Shown here one piece after another: positions 39,547-52,704 of a stretch of 64,000 nucleotides of DNA. The stretch is taken from positions 77,411,054-77,475,053 of the forward strand of contig OY740765.1 in the NCBI GenBank assembly GCA_963513935.1, written 5' to 3'. Position numbers and translations under genes: made by a program. Position 1 is the stretch's first letter. Each line of letters opens with the position of its first letter. The notes beneath the pieces were generated by a model. That model worked only from the letters and a program-made list of their open reading frames with translations. It was not told the origin of the DNA and did not search any database. Origin of the DNA: Aphrophora alni. Lineage: Eukaryota; Arthropoda; Insecta; Hemiptera; Aphrophoridae.

Positions 39547-42500
39547 TCTCTATAGCTATTATGGCAGCTAGAAATATATCTTTAACCTAATAATTGGGGC
39601 ATGAGATAATTCTAAATAAGGATACCAAGAACCTGTACAATCTTTGGTAGTTCACAAGTCTGTTTACTCCCTTATAATGTTATACTATAGACATAAGCTG
39701 GTAATAATATTTTGGTTATTCAATACTTTAAAAGAAAAATAAATCATCCATGAATTACCTGTATGATACTATTAGGACTCCCTAAAATCACATGAGCGTT
39801 TGTAAGGATTAAACCATCTTCTTTGACAATGAATCCTGAACCGTTCGAATGAGTTGGTACGTGACCAGTAAAAAAATCCTTCCTGTAACAAATTTAAAAA
39901 ATAATATCTCTTAAATCAGTTTGTATAGCACTTATAACTACTAGTGTTTGATAACATTAATTAGGCCAAGTTCACAGAGAATCCAATAAAGTTATAATTA
40001 GAAATTGCTTTTATATTAGGTTTAATATTTTCACTTACTTATAAATGAAGTAACTTTAAAAAATAACAGTGTAAACCGAAATGGTTACATTTAGAAAAAA
40101 TGTTTGAAAGGGGACTTATTTGTGATTTTAAATATAGTAAAGCAATATGATACAGGATAATGTGATATGTTAGAAACCGTTTTGTATTTTTTTTAAAAGG
40201 ATGTAAAAATTTTTTTAATACAACTATACAAGATTACAAAATATAGACGACATAAATAATACTACGAAACTGAAAATGATTTAAAATAATAACTAAAAAT
40301 TATGAATATTCTAAATAGAGTAAATTGATGACTACGATAAAATAAAGTTTCAAAACTGTGATGATCAATGTTCAATAAATATGATAAAAATAAATTTAAG
40401 CATAAACTATAGTATTGACACAATAAAAGTTCTTACCACATAACGACAGATGTGAAACAATGATAACCATATTTAGATATCAAATAGTGATCCCAATATG
40501 AGAAAAATTATTATAGACATTTACACAATAGCATTATATCATCAACTTTTACAAACTTACAAAAAAAGTCTTGGGTCTTTTTTAGAAGAGGGCCGCCACT
40601 ATTAAAATTTCCCCTACACAGCGAACCTTACTGGGATGCATATAGACGGAAATATCCACAATACGCCAACGGACCCTCAGGTACGATGGTCAAGCTTATC
40701 TTATCAACCATTATCTTATCGCGCGACGTAACAGGCGGACTGCCGCTGCCCCCGCTGCACTGGTCAGTCGAGCTCGAGTATTTACTTAATCATGTCGCTA
40801 TTATTGTTAGCTCGGGAAATCAATAGTAAAGAAAGTGCAGTAAAGTTTTTACAAAATAAACACATATTGCATAGTGTGCGGAAGTGTTCGGAAGGACATG
40901 ACATGTCTCTTCAGTTGACTGAGACCAAGGATCGTTGGAGATGTCATGTTCGACAGTGTCGCAGTAGTAGGTTATGATAAATAACCACAAATTTGCTGTA
41001 TCAGGTAAATATGTGTACCCATATTTATCATAACATAACCTAACCTAACTCCGCAGAGCGCTGTACAGCGCTGTGTAGGGGAAATTTTAATAGTGGTGGC
41101 CCTCTTCTAAAAAAGACCCAAAGTCTTTAAAATCATAATTGCCTTCTTTATGAGCAAAGCAATACACCCACGTTTCTTTACGGGTGACATACAATGAGAG
41201 AAAGTATGTTAGATGACAGCTGGATCCTTATACTCCTATAGGAAGGAAATAAAATAATTTAATTCATTATTTTAAACTAATTTTATCACAATAAATAAAA
41301 GTGGCTAAGAGTAGTTAGAAAATTTCACTCTTTTTAAACTTAATAATAATGAAATAAAATCTTAAAAATCAGGAGTAGAAATAAAAAAATCAATAGGATT
41401 GAGAAATAAGAAAATTTATACTAGTAAATATAGTAATCAATATTATGAAATAAATAGTCACAAGTTGATAGGAATAAGATAAACTTTATAATGGAACTTT
41501 ATAGAAAGTCCATAACAAAAGCATGTCAGACTAAGTATAAAGCATGAGAACACAGGCCACGGCATCACAATAACATAGTATAGCTTTCATTGACCGAAGC
41601 ATACAGGTTTTCTTTTTAAGGCGAAAAACCATCGCAGTTATCATTGCCTTAACATGAAATGTTCATCATCATATCAAATTAAATAACAATACCATACAAA
41701 GTTCAACAACATTAACAAAACTCAAACTAGTTAACAATTACAAACTTTGATGAAATTCAAAATACAATATTAGAGAGCAGTATAGGGGACCTACAACAAC
41801 CAAATTAAATTACTTTCGATATTAATTTCTAAAAAAACATTTAATGAAAATAGAATAATACTCGATCGAGGATCTCACCATTAACCTCCTACATCGTCTG
41901 AATTGAACTGGGCTGGAAAAAGGTTGACCTCTCTTTCCCTTACAACATAATTAATTAGGATGTGCCTAACTGTTAGAACATCTCAAAATGGGCATTGTGA
42001 AGGATTCCTGTGTTCCACCAGAAATCCATGAGTAAATGTGGAATGACCAATGCGAAGGAAGATGGGTAATCACCACATCCTCTTGACGACTGGCACATAT
42101 AGATGTGGTCTATGGATGGACGGTATCTTTTACTTCCCTCAGTTTATTAGACACTGTAGTTGTCCATTCTTCCTCTCTCTGACAATCCAATAGCAGTTTA
42201 ATTACCAATAACAATCCAGATGCCATAACACGCTGCATTATAATCTGTTATACAAACATTCAAGGTTCTTGTTCTACCGATAACTTCACTAGATAAAAAA
42301 ATTAAAGTCATATTCAAGAGTGACAAAATCTGTTTTTTTGCTACATGTCTCTGCTAAAAGAGTTCCATTCTGTAGTTTCCGGATGGGACATAGAGAACCT
42401 GCTCTGTCAGTAATAGCTTTATTAATTAGGAAGGGAAAGACCTTCGACAGGTTTTCCCCTTCTTTCGTATTGCTAAATACAAGAAAGTTTGGAGCTGGCA

Positions 42501-45500
42501 ACTCAAGTGGTCGAGAAGCCACCTCCTTAGTCTCCAATGCTTCAGAATCATTACAGACATTACAGATTCATCAGATGACGTTGAACGATGTCCCTTACAC
42601 AAACGTTATTTATAAATTTGGTGTTTGTTTTTAGGTTGTCCTAAAGTTAGAAATGATAGTTTATGTGTTGTAAGTTTTTGACTAGAGTACCATGAAGGAT
42701 GTCAGCCCCCTCTTACTAGGTACAGAAAGTCTTAATCTCGCTGCGATATAAAGTGTATAACCGAGTTACTTCAGACTACAATAGATAAGTGACATTTTAG
42801 TTCTTCGTCCAAGGTTACGAACCACGAGTTTTCAATTACAATAATTATTTTAAACAATCTACACACAATATCAACTAAACTTCATTTTAATTTAGAATTA
42901 AAACTTAACTGTACTATAATGTGGCAACTCCCTATCCTACCAAAAACACTCTAATCCCAGATATCCCTTATATTGATACTGTAAAGCATGTCAAAGTAAT
43001 ATTTAAATTCTAATAAAAACACTGAATTCTCATCTGTTCCCTAGATTGTAAAGTATTGCAACACCAGACATAATATAACTAAATGTTTGTTGTGCAAAAC
43101 TGTATACTCTGCAGGTAATAAAGTGTAGAACAAAAATATTATTTTTAGGCTAATTAATTAAAACTGCAAGGAAATTTCTTTTGTACAATATCAGGCAAAT
43201 ACCAATCTACAAGAAAAACAAGTTAGAAATTGGACAGGTGATTTACTCAATCTGAGATTGGTAAAAATTTACTTTATCAATCGTGAGATTAAATAAAAAA
43301 TATGCCAAAATTCATTTAATACATACCATATATTGAAAAGGACAAATGGTATTTTTTTAGCGGAATCCACTTTTTCACAGTAAAAATTTAAAACGATAAT
43401 TATGAAATTCCCGTATACATAGGTTATATACATATCTCAATAAGAATTCAGAAATTTCAGATATACTTATAAAATGGTCACTTTTAAAGACTATTTTAAA
43501 AGAAAGTAATTATCAACTATGAAATTTTTCCATAAATATTATATAAGAATCTTATTTATAACCGCTTAATTCAAATATCAATTTACAAGATAGTGTTAAT
43601 CAACAAGACTGTTAAAATATTTTAACGACTGAGGTAAAAAACATACATACATAAAATACCTAAAAGATTACTATTATCAAGATTCATGTACTGTATGACG
43701 CATGAGCATTGAGCATCATACGAGTCATTACAGTTTCTATTAAAATGATGATTTTGATCATTTAATATTTTGTGTAATATTTCATGTAAATAATAGTAAA
43801 ATTATATTAACCCTTTGCTGGAGTTATTATAAGTTATATTATAGGCCTATGCCTGGAGCTCGGGTGGTCTATGCATAGTGACCCTTCTGTTTTCTCACGT
43901 CAGATCAGAATTCTCATTGAGCTTGTTTACATGTAGCCCTCGGAGTTAAATGGTGCATGGTTTACCTTTTTACTTCAAAACTAAGAGCTTTACTGTAGTT
44001 TTTAATAGTAAACATATTGTGATTTTGCAAATTTATTCATTTGTTTTTAATCATGCATATGTTTATTGACAAAAAATAACAGCTTTATATTTTAATACTT
44101 TAATTTTATACTTTAAGTTGTACAGAATAAATCAATTTACAACTACAACTTTAAATAGTCAGAAAAAAATCTTTCCCCACCACTTTACAGATTTCCTTGT
44201 AAAAGAATATGTAGCTATGTATTGATCTGCAATATCCACACCGCCCATAGATTCATTGTAGCAGCACACAATGAAGGGTTTGTTAACCACTTCCTCAAAT
44301 CCATGCTTAATCATCCTTTTCACCTCTTCTGTTGAGTTGTCATAAAGTGTGATTATCATAAAAACTTCCCTTTTATCCTTTCCATTGAACAGAAGACACT
44401 ATTTTTTTTTTCTAAATGCGTTAATTTCACCTTTTTTAAGATTTTTTTTTCTTTTTACAGCTTCAGGCAGTCCTTTTCTTGTCCTATTTATAGTTCATGT
44501 TAGATGAACTTTTTTTGTCATAATTCAGCTAATTAATTCTATGCTAGAATAATAACAATCTGTGAACACATACATTCCTTTTATATTTCCCAATGACTGT
44601 TCAATGTTATTAAGCAAAGTTAACACAACTCGGCTTGTTGTCTAGCAAGTCTGGTCTCACAAGCTGATCTCATGTAAGGCTCTATTGCACAAACAAAACC
44701 ATTACTAGAATCGGATAATACAAATATCTTGATTCCCTATTTTTGCGGTTTATCCATATTATAATTATAATAACCTTAAATTTATATATATAATTTATAT
44801 AAACCTTAAATATTACTTTTCCCTTGAAACCGGAGGTACTTTTGTGAACACTTACTTTGTTGGAAGGGCTGTAATATTCTCTGAACTTCTTATCAAAATA
44901 AACTATATGACATTTCTTACTTTTCTGAACGGGACAGTATGCCACATATGCATCTATTTGGAGGTGGGCAAAGATTCTAATTCCAAAATATTTGGAAAAA
45001 TCTCTATTTGGAAAATATATCTTTAAAGAACAATTGGTGAACCAACCAATCATTTGAGAAATAGTCTTCAATGTCAGGCTTTGATAATAACCTTCAAAAA
45101 GGCTTTAAATTCTTCCAAGGTTATATCTTTCCATGACAACCACATGAATTTTTTTGGCAACAGTATCATCTTTTTTTATCTTTTCTTGAGCAAATCTATT
45201 ACTTTCAGAAACGATTTCTTGCATGAGTTTATCAGTAAAAAACAAGTTGAAATATTCAATTACAAAATTTCTATTAAAATCTGAGTGTGCCCTAAATCCA
45301 CTAGTATTATTACATTTAAATTCATTAACACTTACATCAACATCTCACCAGTTTTGCCATTCTTCTAAATTTTCAGTTGTTTATTTTCTTACTGAGTGGC
45401 ATCATTTTCAGGTACATTTCCTTCCTCATCACTATCCAAATCATTCCACTCATTGTCTTCAAAGTCATTATTAATCAAATTAAAATCAGCATCACATTCA

Positions 45501-47875
45501 TATTCACTATCAATATAAATTTCCCTACCACCCTCCTCATCGTTATTGTCTTCACTAATATCATCACTCAATACACTAAGATCATAATCTCCATCTTTGC
45601 TTATTAACAATTCTCTAATTGTATCTAATTATAAATCACTATTAAAATCCATATTTACATGAAAAAATAGGCAATTTTTTAAAACAAAATGATATAAAAT
45701 TGTACAACACAGTCTGACCATCTACGCACGCTATGAATAAACAATATAATAGGACAAGAAGCGTATAAAATGGTGGATATGTTGTTGTCTTCAGATAGTT
45801 CAACATTTTCCCGAACAAGTGAAGTACTTATCAGCAATTTAAACATATATATGAGGCAGAAGTTTTAAAACAAAACACAGGGCCACTATGGGTAGGACAG
45901 CCGAGCCATAGACGAATAGAGTGAGAGGTCACTACATGTAGGACACCCGACTTGTACAGATAAAAATGGTGCCATAAATACCAAACTGGTTGAGGAAATG
46001 AGAAAGGCCACTATGTGTGGTCTTCTAAGCTCAAAGGAAGGAATGCAAATATCACAACCGAGCGCAAAGGGTTAATATAATATCTCTTTACGCAACCTAT
46101 TAAAAAAATAAAATAAAATCTAGATATGTCTAAAGGTAATACATTCAACAAACATAATTGGCAGAAACAATCCTAAAGATATAAAAAAAAATTAAACGAA
46201 ATTGACTTTCTATCATACATTTTGTCATATGCCAGCCGCCACTGTCTACATTTAGTAATTCATATGATGTGTTACTCTATGCTATGTTACTGTATTTTGT
46301 CATGTTCTGAAAGATTGATTTGTGTCATCTATTATGTGGTTATTTTCGTTATGGACAATGTGGATTGAGCCTAAGCACATGGTACCTATAATTAATTATA
46401 ATTGTTAATTTAAACAAAAGAGATACCCATTATAGAAATCAATTCAAAATAGCCTGAAAAACTTTATGAGTTTGCAGGAATTTTTGGGGACAATTGTTGA
46501 CCCCTTATTAATTGATGGCAATTTAAATGGTATAGAGTACAATTATTTACTTGAAGAATACTTGAATTATTATTTGAACCTGACAGATGTATAGGCAGGA
46601 GAGGAGCTATTGAGTGGCCAACGAGTACACCAGATTTAATAACATTTGATTTTATTTGGGCCATTAAAATCTGTTGTTACAAGACCCCTCAAGCTGATGT
46701 TCAAGACTTGAGAAACAGAATTGTACAAGAGTGTAGTGATACCTCGTGAAACATTACAAAAAGTGAGATTGGATTTTGAAAATATACTCTTTTATTGGTT
46801 GGAGAGAAATAGTTGGAGAATGGTAGAAATGGAAAAATGGTTTTGAAAATCTCTTGTGATTTTTGTTACCTCCTCTTATTGTTACTAGTTTTGTTTCATT
46901 TTTAAAGGTACTGCACAAACTGGTTAGTCAGTAGACAATTATTAAGGAATATGGTTGGCCTTGCCAGTGACATGGTAGTCCGGCCACTTAATATTTTGGG
47001 GCCAAAACTTATACTACGATTTAGTACCTATTTAGTACTAAATTATTAGAATTAGTACTAACACCGTACTCGAGTTGTTAAGGAAAATGACTAATTTTGG
47101 TAGAACTGTAGAAAACTATGTAAAAACAAATTGTTTAATAACCAACCAGTTTGTACAGTACCTTTAAAAATTAAACAAAATTAGTAATAATAACAGGAGT
47201 TATCTTAACAAAAATAGCAAGAGATATTCAATATTTTCACCATTTCTCTCAAACCTATAAAAGAGTCTGTTTTCAAAATCCAATCTGGCTTTTTGAATGT
47301 TTCGCGAGGTATCGCTTTACACTCTTGAACAATTCTGTTTCTCTATTCTTGTAGATCAGCTGGAGGGGTCTTGTACACAACAGATTTTAAATGGCCCCAC
47401 ATAAAAAATCCTTAAGTGTTAAATCTGATTCTCTGTACCTAGAGTATATAAACCTCTAAAACAAAGAAAGATACCCCTTACCTAATTTGGATAAAGAATT
47501 TATGTAAGTATGTACATAATGATCTAAAATTAAATAAAGGCTTTAATATTTTGATATGTTTTATATCAGAAAAAATAAATATATATATTAAAATACATGT
47601 TTTAAAAAGGTTATATATATATATATATATATATTTATTTATTTATTCACTATTATCAACTGTAAGCTTGCTCAGTCTAAGCCACCGTAACGAAACATAA
47701 TCAAATATTTTAAAGCAGTTGCAAAATCAATTCATTGTGCTTAGTTGCCAAAATGTGTTACAAAGGCAAATCCAAAAAAGGTAGACCAACTAATTGAGTT
47801 TTTATATCAAGAATCATATTAAATTGACAATAATATTCATTGTTTTATATGGTGCAGCATTACAAATACATATAC

Positions 47876-47914
<39 letters not shown>

Positions 47915-48012
47915 ATATACTTTTAGAACCTGTCAAAAACAGATTTTTTTTTTTAGCAGATGTAGATGTATATATATATACATATATCATATATAATATA
48001 TATATACATATA

Positions 48013-48049
<37 letters not shown>

Positions 48050-51000
48050 TCTGATAATATAAGTTACAATAAAATAATGTTGTACCTGTAAAATATATCC
48101 ACATCACAAATGTCCACCTATCTGTAATATATTATATAAAAAAAAAGTGCTTAGATTGTGATCATTTCTAGGGTAATTAAGAGATGGCGATTGTGAAATT
48201 TGCAAGTAATTTGCAATTTGTATCCTATTTGATGGTTAAGACTAGTTTAAACAAATTGATTGCCATTAATTCATTTCGAAAGTTGCTAATGGACGGATTG
48301 TTGCATATTTTATGGTATAGACTTAGTATATTTAAAGACTTGTATAATCTCGAGGGTAAATGACGAAAAATGCAAGTGAAAGTTTCCCTGCACAATTCAT
48401 GGTAGAGAATTTGTATATGTATAGACCTGTTTAAAGGTGATAATGACCAAAATGGTTTTTTGCCTTAAAACTCAAAAAATAGACCTGTTTAACTTATTAG
48501 CGATGTAAATATTATTCAACAATAATTATAAGATATTTAATTTGAAGTTAAAAATATTACGAGAGATCCAAGTCATAGGATCGGCGCACATTTAATAACA
48601 AAACATTCGTGTATTTATTGACTTATTTAACTTATCATCCATGTAAATCATTTTTAACAATAATATTAAGCTTTTCAATTTAAATAATAAGTTAATAATT
48701 AAGTTAGTTTTGATAAAAAAAATGCAATAAATAGGATTGATGCAACTTTCATAATAATAAATTTGTATTTTTACTGACTTGTATAACTTATTAGCAATGT
48801 AAATTCACTATAACAATAATAATAAGCTTTAGAAATTATTACGAGTGATGCAAGTGACAGGATTGGTGCACAATTAATAGTAGTGTTTGTATATTTACAG
48901 ACTTGTTTAAATTCCAACAATGTAAATAATCTTCAACAATAATAAGAAAGAGCTATATAAATTTAACTTTAAATTATGACGACAGATTCAAGTGATAGGA
49001 TTGGTGCACATTTCATAGTAGAGTTTGTATATTTACAGACTTGTTTAAATTGTCAGCAAAGTAGATAATGTCCAACAATTTGAAGAGGTTTAAAAAATTT
49101 ATGTTTAAATTATAAAGAAAGATGCATGTGGTAGGATCAGCGCACATTTCATAGTAGAAAGTTAATATATTTAACGACTTGTTTACTTATCAGCAATATA
49201 AATTGTCTTCACAATAATAATGACCTTTATAATTTTAACTTTACTTTATTACAAGAGATGCAACCGAAAGTATCTGTCACATTTCATGGTATAGGTAAAA
49301 AAAGTTCCCATCAATCATTTTCTATTTTTGTATCTATGGCTTATTTTTATTCGTATTTTCAAACTAACAAACAAGATCCCTAATGCATGTGTAAAACAAT
49401 TTTATTTTCACGGTCGTGTTTTGCAAAGATTTTGGTACAGATGCTTTTAAAATTAAAGAACAATGTCAACATCCTGTATAATTTCCTGTTGAAAAACAAA
49501 AACAAATGATAGGGCATCAACTTACTACTTGTATGTATACCCTACATAGTAGTGTAACTATCAGGAAGGCTACATTTGCTCCCAGTGCATGTACTGTGTT
49601 TGTTTTAAAGATACCCTTTATTGGAAAAAAAAACATAACTGGTTTTGGTGTAATTTTATTAGTATAGGTAATAAATATTTTCAAGATATTTTAAGTATTG
49701 CAGAAAAGTTGACAATACATGTACGCTATGCGTTTCCTTGTTTCCTACAGTAAACAGGTATAGGTGCGTGTACGAGTGTGTTTGTATGTGTGGAGAGGGT
49801 ATTTGTGTATGTGTGTGTGTGTGTGTGTAGGCCTATACGGTAAATAAATAAATTGCCTAAAATACCAGTTTCTATCTTTGTATATAAAAAAAACCATGTT
49901 CTACATAAATTATTTCTTAATAATAAAATAAGTTTTCAATACAGAAATAACATTTTCACCGAAAAATGTATGTATTTGCACGATAACGATAGGTATGGCT
50001 TGGTGGTCATATATAATCAAATCATTATCTAGCCCCATCTGATATTGTGCCAACAGCATGTGGTGTTCCCAAGCGGTCATCCATCCAAGTACTAACTGCG
50101 CTCAATGTTACTTGATTTCAGTGATCTATAAATGCATTGATTCTGTAGTTTTGAAATTGTGATTTTTCAGTGAAAAAGTTAGCTCCATGTTGAAAACTCA
50201 TTTAATTATTAATACATAAGCTATTCTATTTTTAAAATTATTCCTTAATGATGGAATATTTGCATTAATATTATTGTTTGTTCGAACATTTGCCATCATA
50301 GATATGCCACCAAAGATGGTTATATAATATAAATAACCAAATATATCGTCAGGACGATGGTATGGTGATGGGGAGTCCATTGAGCCCTATCTTTGATAAT
50401 ATCTTTATGGAAGAATTCAAGAGGAAAGTCATAGACTCTTCTGAATTCAAACCGAAGGTATGGCTTAGATGCGTGGATGACACATTTGTTATATGGTCGC
50501 ATGGGGATAGTAAATTAGAAGATTTTTTTAAATTGCTTAACAACACTTCTGATATCATTTCCTTAACCATGGAAAACAAAGCAAATAATAAATTACGTTT
50601 TTTTAGATGTGTGTGTTAAAAGAAATAGGGATGTCCTTAAGGCCTCGGTATACAGGTAAAAAACACACACCGGTCGATATCTAAACTACTTTTATAATCA
50701 CCCTAACTCGGTCAAGAAAGGAATAGTTCATCCCTTACTCAAGAGCTAATAATATTTGTTCTGATAAAGTTTATGTAAAAAAGATTTGGTTACTACTGGA
50801 TATCCTTACTCCATAAGTAAAAAATGTGTAAAGTTAGGGATAATACTAAGAAAGAGTACAAAGAAAACGAAAAACCTTCTGCGTATATGACAATCCCTTA
50901 TGTGCCGGGATTATCAGAAAAGATTAGGCGTGTTGCTAGAAAATATAAAATCCGAACCATATTTAACACAAAAACACTATTAGGCAACATCTCATCAAAA

Positions 51001-52624
51001 CAAAAGCTCTAAATGGCAATTTAGATATTAAAAACTGTATTTACAGTATAAAATGTGAATGTGATTGGCAATACATAGGCGAGACAAAAAGACCTCTAAA
51101 CATAAGAATAAAAGAACACAAAAATAACACCTGATTAGGCCAAGTAGATAAATCAAAAATAGCCGAACATATATGGTCCGAAAATCATAAGTTTAATTGG
51201 GAAGAGGCAAAAATAATACACCGTGAAAATAATTTATATAAACGAAAAATAATGGAGACTCATACATAAAAATAACGGACAACCCAATCATCCAAACTAG
51301 TATAGAAATAAGGCCCTTGTGGTTACCTCTTATTAAAAATGAGCTTAAAATTGAAAATAAACAAAATCTTAAAGAAAAAAAGGCTGAAGTTTTAACTGTT
51401 GAAGGTGAAGTAATTATAGTGTGTTCAAAGGCTAGAAAATTAAAAGAGAGGACGCTGTAGGCGTTAACTAGCGGTTTCTTAACTTCTCCCCCTCCCAGTT
51501 GGTAGATTGTTTCACGACCATTAGTTGTTCTGTGACTGTGGTTGTAAGAAGACCTATTTTGGTTGGTATTTGTCAGCTGCTGTGTACTCTGTTCATCATC
51601 TCTTTTGACTTGTGGTTTCCTGATCACATATGAGTTTCTTTTTAGTTTTTGACCACTTAGGGTTTGTCCCTGGGTGTTTTTTCATTAGATTTAGTTTCTG
51701 AACATAGGCCTAGACATCTAAGCGTGTGTTCTGTCTGCATGTTTTAGTTTGTAAGTTAGGCACTTAATAACGGGAGTTGATTTATACTCTCGAAACATCG
51801 TGTATTGTTTCTTATACACAAATGATGGCAAATGTCTGAACAAACAATAATATTAATACAAATAAGGTATGTAGAAATGTAGAATATAATATTTTTAAAT
51901 CGCCAAAAATACTAGTAGGCTATCTATCTTTGTACATAATGACCATATATACTAACATCGAAAATGCTGATTTTAAAAGTAATAATAGTTTTAATATGGA
52001 AAAGTTTGGTCAAGCTCTCCTTAACAATTACCACAAATACTTTTTTTCCTTTTCAAAGTAAGGTTTGTACTAAATGAATTTGGATTTTTTTTTATCTAAT
52101 CTTTAGACCAATGTACAAAACCGATACCCTCAGTTTTATACCTACTAGGTCTAGTGAATGTATTATTGCTTGTTTTATTAGGTCTGGTTAGGTGACTATA
52201 TATATGCTTACATCGTACATACATATATAACCACTGGGCCAAATCTTTTGTAGGTTTATTGAAGTTAATAACTTGCTTGATAATTGTTTACTTAAAGGTG
52301 GCGACTTATTTTCTGGATTTCTTTTTTTTAACGTTTACTATACACCTTACTTCTTAAGAATAAATAATGTTTTCCTTGCGCAGATCACTATTTTTAAGTA
52401 CAAAATCACAATCTAAAAACTACCAAATCTGACATATTTATAGGTTAAAATATAATAGCAATGTTAATAGCGTATAGTTTGATGCATGAGCACAACACAA
52501 TGACCTCGCTAGATCGCTATTTCATATCACAACAGGTTTTTCCAGGTTGCCTTTCGTATGTTTATTGAAGTTAATAATTTATTTACGATAAAATTATATA
52601 TTAAGACATGTTTGGCCAGGTAGC

Positions 52625-52704
<80 letters not shown>

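Larger units (their letters stand above)
50254..51866 (+). mobile_element. Penelope-like element, 5'-truncated, with GIY-YIG domain and terminal repeats
   Basis: Coding remnants for reverse transcriptase (about 50340-50740), linker (50824-51012) and GIY-YIG nuclease (about 51030-51480) appear in order. About 45-bp inverted repeats flank the copy: AATATTATTGTTTGTTCGAA with ACATTTGCCATCAT at 50267-50300, and its inverse ATGATGGCAAATGTCTGAAC with AAACAATAATATT at 51823-51857. A hairpin block with GAAAC (51761-51800) just inside the 3' repeat resembles the hammerhead region known in Penelope-like elements. Confidence 0.85.

Noticed and set aside
39374..39571. 65-codon frame across the CA/TC microsatellite
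   Set aside because: His-Thr and Ser-Leu repeats from the simple repeat, no protein family.
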